A DNA stretch of 64,000 bases from Psychrobacillus sp. FSL K6-4046 (GCF_038624605.1 NZ_CP152020.1:3713312-3777311), one strand, 5' to 3'. Shown: positions 20,700-32,003, counted from the first letter of the stretch. Numbers and translations: made by a program. Notes: a model not told the origin generated them from the letters alone.

Positions 20700-23600
20700 T
20701 TATTCTGCGCTTACTGCTTCTTTTTGTGCATCTGATTCGTTTTTAGTTATTTGGATTTGACGGTAACGTTGCATACCAGTACCAGCCGGAACTAGTTTAC
20801 CAATAATAACGTTTTCTTTCAATCCAAGTAACTCATCACGTTTTCCTTTAATAGCTGCATCTGTTAAGACACGAGTTGTTTCTTGGAAAGATGCTGCTGA
20901 TAAGAATGATTCTGTTTCAAGAGATGCTTTTGTAATACCAAGGATAACTGGGCGACAAGTTGCAGGAATCTTACCTTGAAGTACCGCTTCTTTGTTCGCT
21001 TCAGCAAATTGATGAATATCTAATAGTGAGCCAGGAAGCAAGTCAGTTTCTCCCGCTTCAATTACGCGCACTTTACGAAGCATTTGGCGAACCATTACTT
21101 CGATATGCTTATCACCAATTTCTACCCCTTGCATACGATAAACTTTTTGTACTTCTTTTAACAAGTACTCTTGAACAGTTGAAACATCTTTTACTTTTAA
21201 CAATTCCTTAGGATCAATAGAACCTTCTGTTAGTACTTGGCCACGATGGATTACGTCATTTACTTGAACTTTTAGACGAGCATTGTATGGCGCTAAGTAT
21301 TTACGAGTCTCTACATTACCTTGAATTGTAATTTCTTTTTGTCCTTCTCTAATTTCATCGATTTCAGTAACCGTACCTGTAATCTCTGAAATAACCGCTT
21401 GCCCTTTTGGATTACGAGCTTCGAAGATCTCTTGAATACGTGGAAGACCTTGTGTGATATCATCACCGGCAACCCCACCTGTATGGAATGTACGCATTGT
21501 TAACTGAGTACCTGGTTCCCCGATAGATTGAGCAGCGATAATACCTACCGCTTCCCCTACTTCTACCTTGTCACCTGTAGCTAAGTTTAAGCCGTAACAT
21601 TTTTTACATACACCATGTTTCGTATTACAAGTAAATGCTGAGCGGATAGTTAATTGAGTAATTCCAGCATCTTCAATCAAACGCGCGATTTCATTAGTAA
21701 TTAAGCCGTCTCTTTCTAAAATAACATGCCCTTTTTCAGGATGGAAAATTGTTTTCTTCGTATGACGACCAACAATACGTTCGCCAAACTCTTCAATAAC
21801 TTCCGTTCCTTCCATAAGAGAACCTATTAGTAAGCCACGGTCAGTACCACAGTCATCCTCACGTACGATTACATCTTGCGCTACATCAACAAGACGACGA
21901 GTCAGGTAACCTGAATCGGCTGTTTTAAGTGCTGTATCGGCAAGACCTTTACGTGCACCATGTGTAGAGATGAAGTATTCAAGTACTGTTAAACCTTCAC
22001 GGAACGATGACTTGATCGGAAGTTCGATAATTCGACCAGCCGGATTGGCCATCAGACCACGCATACCTGCAAGTTGAGTAAAGTTGGACGCGTTACCACG
22101 GGCACCAGAGTCACTCATCATGAAGATCGGGTTCATATTATCTAATGATTTCATTAGTTTTTCTTGAATAACTTCTTTTGCTCTACTCCAATGTCCAATA
22201 ACGCTTGCATAACGCTCTTCTTCTGTTATTAGACCACGACGGAACTGTTTCAATACTTTATCTACTTTTCCTTGTGCTTCTTCAAGAATCTCACCTTTGT
22301 CTGGAAGTACGACGATATCAGAGATACCAATAGTTATACCAGCCTTAGTGGAATACTTAAATCCAAGTGCTTTCATACGGTCAAGCATTTTAGAAGTTTC
22401 TGTAATATGGAAACGTGTAAATACTTCAGCGATGATATTACCTAAAATTTTCTTCTTGAATGGTTGAACAAGTTCCATAGATTCAATATGTTTTTTCACA
22501 TCTGTTATAGTAGAGATGAAATATTTTTCAGGTGTTTCAATTTGTAAATTATAATCCGTTGGTTCGTTAATGTACGGGAACGTTTCAGGAAGTATTTCGT
22601 TAAAAATAACTTTACCTACAGTAGTTAATAACAACATCTTGTTTTGTTCTTCCGTAAACGTCGGATTTTTTAATGATGATGCAGCAATTGCAATACGAGT
22701 ATGCAAATGTACATGACCAGTGTTATAAGCGATTAACACTTCTTCTGGACCGTAGAATGTAGAACCTTCACCCATTGCACCTTTACGCTCTAGTGTTAAG
22801 TAATAGTTACCTAATACCATATCTTGAGAAGGTGTAACAACTGGTTTACCATCTTTAGGGTTCAAAATGTTTTGTGCTGCAAGCATTAATAGACGAGCTT
22901 CCGCTTGTGCTTCTGCTGATAAAGGAACGTGAACAGCCATTTGGTCACCATCAAAGTCAGCGTTATATGCTGTACATACTAGAGGGTGAAGACGAATTGC
23001 ACGGCCTTCTACTAATGTTGGTTCAAATGCCTGGATACCTAGACGGTGAAGAGTAGGTGCGCGGTTTAATAAAACCGGATGCTCCTTGATTACATCTTCT
23101 AGTACATCCCAAACCTCTGGATGCATGCGCTCGATTTTACGTTTTGCACTCTTAATATTATGTGCCAAGCCGCGTTCCACTAGCTCTTTCATAACAAACG
23201 GTTTAAATAACTCGATTGCCATCTCTTTTGGAAGACCACATTGGTACATTTTTAAGTTTGGTCCTACTACGATAACCGAACGACCAGAATAGTCTACACG
23301 TTTACCAAGTAAGTTTTGACGGAAACGACCTTGTTTCCCTTTAAGCATGTGAGAAAGTGATTTTAATGGACGGTTACCTGGTCCTGTTACCGGACGGCCA
23401 CGACGACCATTATCAATCAATGCATCTACTGCTTCTTGTAGCATACGCTTTTCATTTTGAACGATGATGCTTGGAGCACCTAAGTCCAATAAACGTTTTA
23501 AGCGGTTATTACGGTTGATTACACGACGGTATAGATCATTTAAATCAGATGTAGCAAAGCGTCCACCATCTAATTGAACCATCGGACGTAATTCTGGTGG

Positions 23601-24302
23601 AATTACCGGAAGAACATCTAAGATCATCCAATCTGGCTTATTCCCTGAGTTACGGAATGATTCAACTACTTCTAAACGTTTAATCGCACGTGTACGACGT
23701 TGACCTTGAGCTGTTTTCAACTCTTCTTTTAGGTGTTCAGTTTCACTTTCTAGATCTATTTCTGATAATAGACGCTTAATAGCCTCTGCACCCATAGCTG
23801 CTTGGAATTTGCTGCCAAACTTATCTCGGTATGCACGGTATTCTTTTTCAGAAAGTAATTGTTTCTTTTCAAGAGGTGTATCCGCTGGTTCGATTACTAC
23901 GTAAGAAGCAAAATAAATGACTTCCTCAAGTGATCTTGGAGACATATCCAAAATCAGACCCATACGGCTTGGAATACCTTTGAAATACCAAATATGTGAT
24001 ACAGGAGCTGCCAATTCAATGTGTCCCATACGCTCACGACGGACTTTCGAACGCGTAACCTCAACTCCACATCGATCACAAACTACGCCTTTATAACGAA
24101 CACGTTTGTATTTACCACAATGACATTCCCAGTCTTTAGTTGGACCGAAAATACGCTCACAGAATAACCCATCTTTTTCAGGTTTTAGTGTACGATAGTT
24201 AATTGTTTCAGGTTTTTTTACTTCTCCATAAGACCATGAACGAATTTTATCTGGTGAAGCTAAACCAATTTTCATATACTCAAAATTATTAACGTCTATC
24301 AA
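20700..24302 (-). CDS. rpoC: DNA-directed RNA polymerase subunit beta'
   Basis: 1200 aa from a TTG start preceded by AGGGAGGT. The N-terminal zinc site has C60, C62, C75 and C78; the catalytic [12 protein letters not shown] with three magnesium-binding aspartates lies near residue 450; the second zinc site (CGTDRG and [13 protein letters not shown]) is in the C-terminal third. It forms the active-site cleft with RpoB, encoded 134 bases upstream. No split or insertion is seen. Confidence 0.99.
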   Translation of the reverse strand: MIDVNNFEYMKIGLASPDKIRSWSYGEVKKPETINYRTLKPEKDGLFCERIFGPTKDWECHCGKYKRVRYKGVVCDRCGVEVTRSKVRRERMGHIELAAPVSHIWYFKGIPSRMGLILDMSPRSLEEVIYFASYVVIEPADTPLEKKQLLSEKEYRAYRDKFGSKFQAAMGAEAIKRLLSEIDLESETEHLKEELKTAQGQRRTRAIKRLEVVESFRNSGNKPDWMILDVLPVIPPELRPMVQLDGGRFATSDLNDLYRRVINRNNRLKRLLDLGAPSIIVQNEKRMLQEAVDALIDNGRRGRPVTGPGNRPLKSLSHMLKGKQGRFRQNLLGKRVDYSGRSVIVVGPNLKMYQCGLPKEMAIELFKPFVMKELVERGLAHNIKSAKRKIERMHPEVWDVLEDVIKEHPVLLNRAPTLHRLGIQAFEPTLVEGRAIRLHPLVCTAYNADFDGDQMAVHVPLSAEAQAEARLLMLAAQNILNPKDGKPVVTPSQDMVLGNYYLTLERKGAMGEGSTFYGPEEVLIAYNTGHVHLHTRIAIAASSLKNPTFTEEQNKMLLLTTVGKVIFNEILPETFPYINEPTDYNLQIETPEKYFISTITDVKKHIESMELVQPFKKKILGNIIAEVFTRFHITETSKMLDRMKALGFKYSTKAGITIGISDIVVLPDKGEILEEAQGKVDKVLKQFRRGLITEEERYASVIGHWSRAKEVIQEKLMKSLDNMNPIFMMSDSGARGNASNFTQLAGMRGLMANPAGRIIELPIKSSFREGLTVLEYFISTHGARKGLADTALKTADSGYLTRRLVDVAQDVIVREDDCGTDRGLLIGSLMEGTEVIEEFGERIVGRHTKKTIFHPEKGHVILERDGLITNEIARLIEDAGITQLTIRSAFTCNTKHGVCKKCYGLNLATGDKVEVGEAVGIIAAQSIGEPGTQLTMRTFHTGGVAGDDITQGLPRIQEIFEARNPKGQAVISEITGTVTEIDEIREGQKEITIQGNVETRKYLAPYNARLKVQVNDVIHRGQVLTEGSIDPKELLKVKDVSTVQEYLLKEVQKVYRMQGVEIGDKHIEVMVRQMLRKVRVIEAGETDLLPGSLLDIHQFAEANKEAVLQGKIPATCRPVILGITKASLETESFLSAASFQETTRVLTDAAIKGKRDELLGLKENVIIGKLVPAGTGMQRYRQIQITKNESDAQKEAVSAE

Positions 24303-24382
24303 GGAGCCTACCTCCCTTTAGTCTTGAGTCTTTAGAAAGACCTTCCAAGTAGCTCTGCATCATGCAATTTAATACGGAAATA

Positions 24383-24410
24383 CGGACAGGCATCACCTGT
24401 CCGATTTTTT
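24383..24410 (+). terminator. Terminator-like hairpin between rpoB and rpoC, facing the antisense direction
   Basis: CGGACAGG/CCTGTCCG (8 bp, 5-base loop) is followed on the plus strand by ATTTTTT. On the sense (minus) strand the hairpin is followed only by TATTTCC, so it would end antisense rather than rpoBC transcription. Confidence 0.5.
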
Positions 24411-24436
24411 ATCTAATCAATTATTCCTGCTTTGCC

Positions 24437-27400
24437 TTACTCTAAGTTTCCAACTGGCTCTTCTTCATTAGCTAGTGGTAATAAACCAAGTGCATCAGCT
24501 GCCGGAATATCGTCATCTTCATCTAAATCGCGAAGTTCAATTTCTTCTTCGTCAATCGTTAACATCTTAACATCCATACCTAAACTTTGAAGTTCTTTAA
24601 TCAATACTTTGAATGATTCAGGAACACCTGGTTCAGGAACGCTTTCTCCTTTAACGATCGCTTCATATGTTTTCACACGTCCAACCACGTCATCAGATTT
24701 AACTGTTAAGATTTCTTGTAATGTATAAGCAGCACCATAAGCTTCTAGTGCCCATACTTCCATCTCCCCAAAACGTTGTCCACCGAATTGCGCTTTACCT
24801 CCAAGAGGCTGTTGCGTAACAAGTGAATAAGGTCCTGTTGAACGAGCATGAAGCTTATCATCAACCATGTGGGCAAGTTTGATCATGTACATAACCCCTA
24901 CAGATACGCGGTTATCAAATGGTTCACCTGAACGACCATCATATAGAGTCGTTTTACCATCACGGTTTAAGCCTGCTTCTTCCATTGTGTTCCAAACATC
25001 TTCCTCGTTGGCACCATCAAATACTGGTGAAGCCATGTGTACACCAAGAAGTCTAGAAGCCATACCTAAGTGAAGCTCTAATACTTGCCCGATATTCATA
25101 CGAGAAGGTACCCCTAGTGGATTTAACATAATATCTACTGGTGTTCCGTCTGGAAGGAAAGGCATATCTTCTTCCGGTAGGATACGAGAGATTACCCCTT
25201 TGTTACCATGTCGTCCGGCCATTTTATCCCCTACAGAGATTTTACGTTTTTGAACGATATAAGCACGTACTAATTGGTTCACGCCAGGTGATAACTCATC
25301 GCCATCTTCACGATTGAAGACTTTAACGTCTAATACAATTCCGCCTGCACCATGAGGTACACGTAGAGATGTATCGCGAACTTCACGCGCTTTTTCACCG
25401 AAAATAGCATGAAGTAAACGTTCTTCAGCAGTAAGTTCTGTAACCCCTTTAGGTGTTACTTTACCAACTAAAATATCTCCGTCTCTTACTTCTGCACCAA
25501 CACGGATAATCCCACGGTCATCTAAGTTACGTAATGCATCTTCTCCGACGTTTGGAATATCTCTAGTGATTTCTTCTGGCCCAAGCTTCGTGTCACGTGA
25601 TTCTGATTCGTATTCTTCTATATGCACAGAAGTATAGACATCATCTTTCACAAGACGTTCACTCATAATTACAGCATCCTCGTAGTTGTATCCGTCCCAT
25701 GTCATGAAGGCTACTAGTACGTTACGTCCTAGTGCAAGCTCTCCTTGTTCCATAGATGGACCATCTGCAAGAATATCTAAAGGTTTAACACGATCTCCAA
25801 CTTTAACAATTGGACGTTGGTTAATAGATGTACCATGGTTAGAACGCTCGAATTTGTGTACTTTATAAGTTGTTAAGTCACCTTTAACTTCTTTTCCGTC
25901 CACTTCTTCAATTCGACGCACGCGAATTTCCTTCGCTTCTACGTGTTCTACAATACCGTGATATTTCGCAATAACCGCTGCACCAGAGTCACGTGCATTG
26001 ACGTGTTCCATACCAGTTCCGACAAACGGAGCTTCTGGGTTTAAAAGAGGAACCGCTTGACGTTGCATGTTCGCTCCCATTAGGGCACGGTTAGAGTCAT
26101 CATTTTCTAAGAAAGGAATACATGCTGTCGCTGCAGAAACTACTTGCTTCGGCGAAACGTCCATGTAATCGATTTGATCTCTTCTAAATACCGTGTTATC
26201 TCCACGGAAACGACCAACTACTTCTTCGTTTTTGAAAGCACCATCTTCAGATAATGGCGAGTTTGCTTGCGCAACAACGTAGTTGTCCTCTTCATCAGCT
26301 GTTAGGTAGTCAATACGAGAAGTCACAAGACCTGTTTCAGGATCCACACGACGGTATGGTGTTTCGATAAATCCAAATTTATTTACTTTCGCAAAACTGG
26401 AAAGTGAGTTAATTAATCCAATGTTTGGTCCCTCAGGAGTTTCAATCGGACACATACGACCATAGTGAGAGTAGTGAACGTCACGTACTTCGAACCCTGC
26501 ACGCTCACGCGTTAAACCACCGGGTCCTAAAGCAGATAGACGACGCTTATGAGTCAACTCTGCAAGTGGGTTTGTTTGGTCCATGAACTGAGATAACTGC
26601 GAGCTACCAAAGAATTCCTTGATAGATGCAATAACTGGACGAATATTTATCAGCTGTTGTGGAACAATTGCTTGTGTATCGTTAATAGACATACGCTCAC
26701 GAACTACACGTTCCATACGAGAAAGACCAATACGGAATTGGTTTTGCAGTAACTCTCCAACTGAACGTAAACGACGGTTACCAAGATGGTCAATATCATC
26801 TGTGTTTCCAACGTTGAATAATAGGTTAAAGAAGTAACCAATAGATGAAACGATGTCAGCAGGCGTAATGTTTTTAACTTCTGTTTCCACATACGCATTA
26901 CTAATTACGTTAATTTCTTTTTGCTCTTCATCATTTGGCGCATAAATTTTAATCGATTGAACCGTAATATCGTCTTCTAACACTCCACCTACTTGAGAGA
27001 ATGTTTTAAAGCCAATTCCGTTTTCCAGATGTGGAATCAGTCTGTCTAATACACGACGATCAATCAGCGTACCAGCTTCAACTAAGATTTCACCTGTTTC
27101 AGGATCCACTAGCGTTTCTGCTACCGTTTGGTTAAATAAACGATTTTTAATATGCAATTTTTTGTTCATTTTGTAACGACCAACATTAGCTAAGTCATAG
27201 CGTTTTGGGTCAAAGAAGCGAGAGTATAGCAAGCTCTTTGCACTTTCCACTGTTGGTGGCTCACCAGGACGTAAGCGTTCATAGATTTCTAATAACGCTT
27301 TTTCAGTAGTTTCTGTATTGTCCTTTTCAAGCGTGTTACGTAAATACTCATTGTCACCGATTAAATCAATGATTTCTTGATCTGAACCGAAACCTAAAGC

Positions 27401-27991
27401 ACGAAGTAAAACAGTTACTGGTAATTTACGAGTTCTATCAATACGAACATAGACTACGTCCTTTGCATCAATCTCGTATTCCAGCCATGCACCACGGTTA
27501 GGAATAACTGTAGCACCAAAGCCTTTTTTACCATTTTTGTCAGTTTTGTCATGGAAGTATACACTTGGTGAACGGACTAGCTGAGATACGATTACTCGCT
27601 CAGCACCATTAATTACGAAAGTTCCGGTTTCTGTCATTAGTGGGAAATCACCCATAAAGACATCCTGTTCCTTCACTTCATCCGTTTCTTTGTTATGAAG
27701 ACGTACTTTTACGCGTAGTGGTGCTGCGTATGTTGCGTCACGTTCTTTTGATTCATCGACTGAATACTTTGGTTCATTCAAACTATAGTCGACAAATTCC
27801 AATGATAGATTGCCTGTAAAATCCTCGATTGGTGAAATATCTTTAAACATTTCACGTAAACCTTCTTCAAGGAACCATTCATAAGATGCTGTTTGAATCT
27901 CAATAAGATTCGGTAACTCTAGCACCTCACTAATACGCGCAAAACTTCTACGCTGGCGGTGTTGTCCGTACTGAACTAGTTGACCTGTCAA
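24437..27991 (-). CDS. rpoB: DNA-directed RNA polymerase subunit beta
   Basis: 1184 aa from the TTG at 27991 ([15 protein letters not shown]). A GTG three codons upstream falls within the GAGGGGTGA ribosome site, and the TTG start matches B. subtilis RpoB. The rifampicin pocket ([16 protein letters not shown], then [14 protein letters not shown], near residues 460-495) is wild type. Catalytic-side motifs [13 protein letters not shown]-like [15 protein letters not shown] and the C-terminal LQSLGMDV region are present. Confidence 0.98.
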   Translation of the reverse strand: MTGQLVQYGQHRQRRSFARISEVLELPNLIEIQTASYEWFLEEGLREMFKDISPIEDFTGNLSLEFVDYSLNEPKYSVDESKERDATYAAPLRVKVRLHNKETDEVKEQDVFMGDFPLMTETGTFVINGAERVIVSQLVRSPSVYFHDKTDKNGKKGFGATVIPNRGAWLEYEIDAKDVVYVRIDRTRKLPVTVLLRALGFGSDQEIIDLIGDNEYLRNTLEKDNTETTEKALLEIYERLRPGEPPTVESAKSLLYSRFFDPKRYDLANVGRYKMNKKLHIKNRLFNQTVAETLVDPETGEILVEAGTLIDRRVLDRLIPHLENGIGFKTFSQVGGVLEDDITVQSIKIYAPNDEEQKEINVISNAYVETEVKNITPADIVSSIGYFFNLLFNVGNTDDIDHLGNRRLRSVGELLQNQFRIGLSRMERVVRERMSINDTQAIVPQQLINIRPVIASIKEFFGSSQLSQFMDQTNPLAELTHKRRLSALGPGGLTRERAGFEVRDVHYSHYGRMCPIETPEGPNIGLINSLSSFAKVNKFGFIETPYRRVDPETGLVTSRIDYLTADEEDNYVVAQANSPLSEDGAFKNEEVVGRFRGDNTVFRRDQIDYMDVSPKQVVSAATACIPFLENDDSNRALMGANMQRQAVPLLNPEAPFVGTGMEHVNARDSGAAVIAKYHGIVEHVEAKEIRVRRIEEVDGKEVKGDLTTYKVHKFERSNHGTSINQRPIVKVGDRVKPLDILADGPSMEQGELALGRNVLVAFMTWDGYNYEDAVIMSERLVKDDVYTSVHIEEYESESRDTKLGPEEITRDIPNVGEDALRNLDDRGIIRVGAEVRDGDILVGKVTPKGVTELTAEERLLHAIFGEKAREVRDTSLRVPHGAGGIVLDVKVFNREDGDELSPGVNQLVRAYIVQKRKISVGDKMAGRHGNKGVISRILPEEDMPFLPDGTPVDIMLNPLGVPSRMNIGQVLELHLGMASRLLGVHMASPVFDGANEEDVWNTMEEAGLNRDGKTTLYDGRSGEPFDNRVSVGVMYMIKLAHMVDDKLHARSTGPYSLVTQQPLGGKAQFGGQRFGEMEVWALEAYGAAYTLQEILTVKSDDVVGRVKTYEAIVKGESVPEPGVPESFKVLIKELQSLGMDVKMLTIDEEEIELRDLDEDDDIPAADALGLLPLANEEEPVGNLE

Positions 27992-28023
27992 CTCATTCAC
28001 CCCTCAATTAAAGCGATATTAGG

Positions 28024-28099
28024 TCTTTTCGATATAGACATTTTGGTGTATGATATCGAAAGACAAAAAGAAAACGAGTTCTTAATAAGAGCTCATTTT
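28024..28099 (-). promoter_or_regulatory. Two hairpins in the rpoB leader, one terminator-like
   Basis: Reading the minus strand, a near-perfect hairpin (AAAATGAG and TCTT arms, 28071-28099) is followed by TTTTCTTTTTG. A second long stem (TCTTTCGATAT/ATATCGAAAAGA, 28024-28063) follows. Both lie between the predicted promoter near 28192-28218 and the rpoB start. They could attenuate rpoBC or stop read-through from upstream. Confidence 0.5.
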
Positions 28100-28189
28100 T
28101 GATTCACCAAACTTTTCTCGGCCAGTATACCCATAAAGTATAGCTTTTATACAAAAGGGCATAAGTCCTCAAAATAATATTTTTGCATT

Positions 28190-28218
28190 TTATTATAATA
28201 TCATAGCGATTTTGTCAA
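28190..28218 (-). promoter_or_regulatory. Candidate promoter of rpoBC
   Basis: A perfect TTGACA (28213-28218) abuts the stop of the upstream methyltransferase gene. The best -10 box, TATAAT at 28192-28197, is only 15 bases away; TAATAA at 28190-28195 gives a 17-base spacer but a poorer match. No other -35 box is as good in this gap. Confidence 0.5.
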
Positions 28219-28219
28219 G

Positions 28220-28822
28220 TCAATCTTTTGTACCTTTTATAATCCAATAACCTTTTTCTTTGTTCACAACTTCTACTTGACCAAAAATCTCTTCTAAAAA
28301 ACTAAAAGTAGATGGTGCCCCTTGTTTCTTTTGAATTACAACCCACAATTCTCCCCCTGAAACTAATTTTTCATAGGAATCCTTATAGAAACGAAATATA
28401 GTCTCTTTTCCAGCACGAATAGGTGGATTAGTTATAATAGCCGCAAAGTTTGCAGTTTCCACTGCTGACAACCCATCACTTTCATAGATTCGCACATTTT
28501 GTACCCCGTTAGCAGCCGCATTTTTTACTGCAAGTTGGATTGCACGTGTGTTAACATCTACTAAATGAACTGTTCTTTCTTCATTTGCTTTTGCAACGGC
28601 AAGTCCAATTGGACCGTACCCACAGCCCACATCCAATATATCTCCTTCGAGATCTGGGGCACTAAAAGCATCAATTAATACACGGGAGCCAAAATCTACT
28701 TCGCTCTTACTAAATACACCAGCATCTGTTTCAAACCGAAAATTATGACCAAGTAATTTAAAATTCCAATGTTGAGGCTTACTTTCCGTTTGAGGTTTTC
28801 TAGAATAATAATGTTCAGACAC
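28220..28822 (-). CDS. YbxB-like class I SAM-dependent methyltransferase
   Basis: 200 aa from a GTG start with GGAGGG seven bases upstream. SAM-binding motif I DVGCGYGPIGLAVA and the catalytic NPPIRAG (NPPx, typical of N6-adenine or guanine-N2 methylation) are clear, as in the RsmC/RlmG family. It is the counterpart of B. subtilis YbxB, located in the same place between rplL and rpoB. The rRNA target is not established to my knowledge. Confidence 0.88.
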   Translation of the reverse strand: MSEHYYSRKPQTESKPQHWNFKLLGHNFRFETDAGVFSKSEVDFGSRVLIDAFSAPDLEGDILDVGCGYGPIGLAVAKANEERTVHLVDVNTRAIQLAVKNAAANGVQNVRIYESDGLSAVETANFAAIITNPPIRAGKETIFRFYKDSYEKLVSGGELWVVIQKKQGAPSTFSFLEEIFGQVEVVNKEKGYWIIKGTKD

Positions 28823-28850
28823 CGTTTAACCCTCCATCATACATACGAAG

Positions 28851-28879
28851 AAAAGCCCGTCGTATATAGACGAGCTTTT
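28851..28879 (-). terminator. Terminator after rplL
   Basis: An 11-bp stem (AAAAGCTCGTC/GACGGGCTTTT on the minus strand, one G-U pair, 7-base loop) is followed by a short T-rich tail. It separates rplJL from the methyltransferase gene; some read-through is likely because I see no separate promoter for the latter. Confidence 0.75.
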
Positions 28880-28899
28880 TCCCCGAGTTGTACCAGAAA

Positions 28900-29262
28900 T
28901 TACTTAACTTCTACGTTAGCGCCTACTTCTTCAAGTTGAGCTTTCATAGCTTCTGCATCTTCTTTAGATACGCCTTCTTTAATAGCTTTAGGAGCGTTAT
29001 CTACTACTTCTTTAGCTTCTTTCAAGCCAAGACCAGTGATTTCACGAACTACTTTGATTACTTTGATTTTTTGGTCGCCTGCAGATGCAAGGATTACGTC
29101 AAATTCAGTTTGCTCTTCAGCAGCAGCAGCACCGCCACCAGCTGCAGCAGCTACAGGTGCAGCAGCAGTAACACCGAATTCTTCTTCGATTGCTTTTACT
29201 AAGTCGTTTAATTCAAGAACTGTCATTGATTTGATAGCTTCTAAGATTTGCTCATTATTCAT
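28900..29262 (-). CDS. rplL: 50S ribosomal protein L7/L12 (bL12)
   Basis: 120 aa. The N-terminal dimerisation helix region (about 1-30) is followed by an alanine-glycine hinge ([15 protein letters not shown], about 35-50) and the globular C-terminal domain with [20 protein letters not shown]. It forms the stalk that recruits translation GTPases. It follows rplJ by 70 bases. Confidence 0.98.
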   Translation of the reverse strand: MNNEQILEAIKSMTVLELNDLVKAIEEEFGVTAAAPVAAAAGGGAAAAEEQTEFDVILASAGDQKIKVIKVVREITGLGLKEAKEVVDNAPKAIKEGVSKEDAEAMKAQLEEVGANVEVK

Positions 29263-29332
29263 TTTATTTTCCTCCTATTATTGGGTATGTTAGGCTATTA
29301 GCCGGTTTTTTGTCGAAGAGTTGCATAATGAA

Positions 29333-29833
29333 TTATGCGCCTTGCTCTTCTTTTTGTTCTGCAACAGCTTTTGTTGCAAGTGCGAAATTGCGCACTGGAG
29401 CTTGAAGTACAGATAAAAGCATTGAAAGAAGACCTTCGCGTGATGGAAGTTCTGCAAGTGCTTTTACATCTTCAGCTGAAGATACGTTACCTTCGATGAT
29501 CCCTGCTTTAATTTCTAATTGTTCGTTCTTTTTAGCAAAATCGTTGATGATTTTTGCAGGAGCAACTACGTCTTCGTTAGAGAATGCAACAGCATTTGGT
29601 CCAACTAAGAATTCGTTGATCGCATCAACACCCGCGATTTCAGTAGCACGACGTGTAAGTGAGTTTTTATAAACTTTGAACTCAACGCCAGCTTCACGAA
29701 GTTGTTTACGTAATTCCGTAACTTGTGCAACGTTTAAACCACGGTAATCAACAACTACTACTGAAGCAGCAGCTTTAAATTTACCAGCGATATCGTCTAC
29801 AATTACTTTTTTTGTTTCGATTGCTTTGCTCAT
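29333..29833 (-). CDS. rplJ: 50S ribosomal protein L10 (uL10)
   Basis: 166 aa. [19 protein letters not shown] is the rRNA-binding N-terminal domain; the C-terminal helix binds L7/L12 dimers. L10 with L12 also binds its own mRNA leader, and such a leader lies directly upstream. Confidence 0.97.
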   Translation of the reverse strand: MSKAIETKKVIVDDIAGKFKAAASVVVVDYRGLNVAQVTELRKQLREAGVEFKVYKNSLTRRATEIAGVDAINEFLVGPNAVAFSNEDVVAPAKIINDFAKKNEQLEIKAGIIEGNVSSAEDVKALAELPSREGLLSMLLSVLQAPVRNFALATKAVAEQKEEQGA

Positions 29834-30013
29834 CTTGGCACCTCCTATAAGAATTGGCCATTTATACCGACAAAAGAAAAGCCTCTGATCTACGGATAGA
29901 CACAGAGGCAGAAAGTCATCATCTAATTAGAATCTGAATTTACGTGTCCTCGGTAGGATATTAAGTGACAAGTCACTCCTACTGTCTTCGGTACAAATGT
30001 ATATTACACAACA
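29834..30013 (-). promoter_or_regulatory. L10 (rplJL) leader with attenuator-type terminator
   Basis: The transcript between the promoter and rplJ contains CCGAAGACAGTAGGAGTGAC and, across a hairpin, ATCCTACCGAGGACACG, which fits the kinked L10-L12 binding leader. Further on, GCCTCTG...CAGAGGC (29881-29909) followed by TTTTCTTTTG is an intrinsic terminator about 40 bases before rplJ. The family is known to act by attenuation in Firmicutes; use here is inferred. Confidence 0.8.
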
Positions 30014-30019
30014 AAAGTC

Positions 30020-30048
30020 ATCTTATCAGATAGACTATAGGTTGTCAA
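30020..30048 (-). promoter_or_regulatory. Sigma-A promoter of rplJL
   Basis: Perfect TTGACA (30043-30048), 17-base spacer, TAAGAT (30020-30025) with a TGA extended -10 element, minus strand, starting four bases beyond the rplA stop codon. Confidence 0.8.
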
Positions 30049-30051
30049 TTA

Positions 30052-30744
30052 TTATTTTACTGATTGAGCGTCAACTTTAATAGCTGGGCCCATTGTAGTT
30101 GTTACATTTACAGATTTCATGTAAACACCTTTTGATGCAGCTGGTTTAGCTTTTTGAATTACTTCAAATACTGCCATGAAGTTTTCTACTAATTTGTCGT
30201 CTTCGAAAGAAACTTTTCCGATAGGTGCATGAATAATCCCTGCTTTGTCAGCACGGTATTCTACTTTACCAGCTTTAATTTCTTCAATCGCTTTAGTAAC
30301 ATCAAATGTAACAGTACCAGTTTTAGGGTTTGGCATTAAACCTTTTGGTCCAAGTACTCGACCGATTTTACCAACTTCACCCATCATGTCAGGAGTAGCT
30401 ACGATTACATCGAAGTCAAACCATCCTTGTTGGATTTTGTTGATATATTCCACGTCACCTACATAGTCTGCACCTGCAGCTTCAGCTTCTTTAAGTTTTT
30501 CACCTTTAGCAAAAACTAATACGCGTTGAGTTTTACCAGTTCCGTTTGGAAGTACTACTGCTCCACGGATTTGTTGGTCGTTTTTACGAGTATCAATTCC
30601 TAGACGGAAAGCAACTTCAACTGTTGCATCAAAATTAACTGTGCTAGTTTTTTTAGCAAGTTCAATTGCTTCTTTAGCTGAATACGTAGTATTTTTGTCA
30701 ACTAATTTAGCAGCTTCTTGTAACTTTTTACCTTTGTTAGCCAT
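30052..30744 (-). CDS. rplA: 50S ribosomal protein L1 (uL1)
   Basis: 230 aa. [20 protein letters not shown] and [18 protein letters not shown] are L1 signatures. L1 forms the mobile stalk at the E site and in many bacteria represses its own operon by binding mRNA. A perfect hairpin lies 54 bases upstream of its start. Confidence 0.98.
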   Translation of the reverse strand: MANKGKKLQEAAKLVDKNTTYSAKEAIELAKKTSTVNFDATVEVAFRLGIDTRKNDQQIRGAVVLPNGTGKTQRVLVFAKGEKLKEAEAAGADYVGDVEYINKIQQGWFDFDVIVATPDMMGEVGKIGRVLGPKGLMPNPKTGTVTFDVTKAIEEIKAGKVEYRADKAGIIHAPIGKVSFEDDKLVENFMAVFEVIQKAKPAASKGVYMKSVNVTTTMGPAIKVDAQSVK

Positions 30745-30797
30745 TTTAAAATGTCCTCCTTGATAGTGGTTTTAGCGGAATAAACCTCCCACGTGTA

Positions 30798-30833
30798 AAG
30801 GTTGCAGTTATTCTACGGAACAACTACAACCTT
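30798..30833 (-). promoter_or_regulatory. 16-bp hairpin between rplK and rplA
   Basis: On the minus strand AAGGTTGTAGTTGTTC pairs with GAATAACTGCAACCTT over all 16 positions (two G-U pairs) around a CGTA loop. There is no T run after it, so it is not an ordinary terminator. It could be a processing site or an L1-binding element. Confidence 0.6.
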
Positions 30834-30872
30834 CCAAAAAACAATTGCTTCATATCAAAATCACATAAAGTA

Positions 30873-31298
30873 TTAGTCTTCGATCGTAATACCCATGCTA
30901 CGTGCTGTACCTTCAACCATCAACATAGCTGTTTCAACAGATGCAGCGTTTAGATCTGGCATTTTTTGTTCAGCGATTTCGCGAACTTTTTCACGTTTAA
31001 CTGTCGCCACTTTAACGCGGTTCGGTTCACCTGATCCAGATTGAATTCCTGCTGCTACTTTAAGTAACACTGCTGCCGGCGGAGTTTTTGTAATGAAAGT
31101 AAAAGAACGATCTTCAAATACAGAAATTTCAACCGGAATGATTAGACCTGCTTGATCAGCAGTACGTGCGTTGAACTCCTTACAGAATCCCATGATATTA
31201 ACACCCGCTTGTCCTAATGCAGGACCAACCGGTGGAGCTGGATTAGCTTTACCAGCAGGAATTTGTAATTTAACAACTTTAATCACTTTTTTAGCCAC
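30873..31298 (-). CDS. rplK: 50S ribosomal protein L11 (uL11)
   Basis: 141 aa from the GTG at 31298, which has AAGGAGGTG upstream; a longer reading would translate the conserved leader. [19 protein letters not shown] opens the thiostrepton-loop domain with the prolines implicated in resistance intact. The C-terminal domain binds the GTPase-associated rRNA. L11 is also needed for RelA-type stringent signalling. Confidence 0.97.
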   Translation of the reverse strand: MAKKVIKVVKLQIPAGKANPAPPVGPALGQAGVNIMGFCKEFNARTADQAGLIIPVEISVFEDRSFTFITKTPPAAVLLKVAAGIQSGSGEPNRVKVATVKREKVREIAEQKMPDLNAASVETAMLMVEGTARSMGITIED

Positions 31299-31421
31299 GA
31301 GACACACCTCCTTAAGTCCGTGATGTGGTAATTGGGTTGCCCCTCCCACTCAAATATCTGTCTCTCAGCTCTGCGCTGATAACATTTAGAAAATTCATGC
31401 AGACTTTTTTTCAGTCTGACC
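31299..31421 (-). promoter_or_regulatory. Structured leader of rplK-rplA
   Basis: The 123-base leader starts with a small hairpin (CAGACT/AGTCTG) and ends with GTGGGAGGGGCAACCC followed by ACCACATCACGGACTTAAGG, a block that I remember as nearly invariant before rplK in Bacillus. It probably mimics rRNA for an L11 or L1 feedback; the ligand is inferred. Confidence 0.6.
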
Positions 31422-31427
31422 TTTGAA

Positions 31428-31456
31428 ATGATACCACTTATCCATTTTTTTAGCAA
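31428..31456 (-). promoter_or_regulatory. Sigma-A promoter of rplKA
   Basis: TTGCTA (31451-31456), 17-base spacer, TATCAT (31428-31433) on the minus strand, beginning eight bases before the nusG stop. The -10 box matches five of six positions. Confidence 0.7.
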
Positions 31457-31463
31457 GTATAAA

Positions 31464-31997
31464 TTATACTTTAATTACTTGTTCGAAATCTAGCTCCATA
31501 TTCGTTTCGCGTCCGAACATATCTATAGAAACAGTAACTTTTCCTTTTTCTGCCTCGATTGCTTCTACTTTACCTTGGAAATGAGCAAATGGCCCTTCTA
31601 GTACTTCTACTAATTCTCCAACTGAGAAATCTACCTCGACTTTGCGATCGTTCATACCCATTTGCTTCAGCATAGATTGAACCTCTTCTGGAGCAAGCGG
31701 TGTAGGCTTTGTCCCTCCACCTGATGAACCTAGGAATCCAGTTACTCCTGGTGTGTTACGTACTACATACCAAGCGTCGTCAGTCATGATTAACTCTACA
31801 AAAACATACCCAGGGAATGTTTTTCTTGTAACCACACGTTTTTTTCCATCTTTAAAATCTGTTTCTTCTTGTTCCGGGATGAACACTCGGAATATCTTGT
31901 CAGACATCCCCATTGTTTCTACACGCTTTTCTAAATTTGCTTTTACTTTATTTTCATACCCAGAGTACGTATGAACGACATACCAATTTTTTTCCAT
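31464..31997 (-). CDS. nusG: Transcription elongation and antitermination factor NusG
   Basis: 177 aa. The NGN domain starts MEKNWYVVHTYSGYENKVKAN; the C-terminal KOW domain contains FSVGELVEVLEGPFAHFQG. NusG binds RNA polymerase, modulates pausing and links it to S10. The ATG matches the family start, yet its ribosome site GGAGG lies 23 bases upstream; a small hairpin sits between them. No alternative in-frame start occurs in that gap. Confidence 0.97.
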   Translation of the reverse strand: MEKNWYVVHTYSGYENKVKANLEKRVETMGMSDKIFRVFIPEQEETDFKDGKKRVVTRKTFPGYVFVELIMTDDAWYVVRNTPGVTGFLGSSGGGTKPTPLAPEEVQSMLKQMGMNDRKVEVDFSVGELVEVLEGPFAHFQGKVEAIEAEKGKVTVSIDMFGRETNMELDFEQVIKV

Positions 31998-32003
31998 AGT
32001 GTC

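Noticed and set aside
26490-26640. Rifampicin-resistance changes in the rpoB pocket
   Set aside because: All recognisable residues of the pocket ([24 protein letters not shown]) are wild type.
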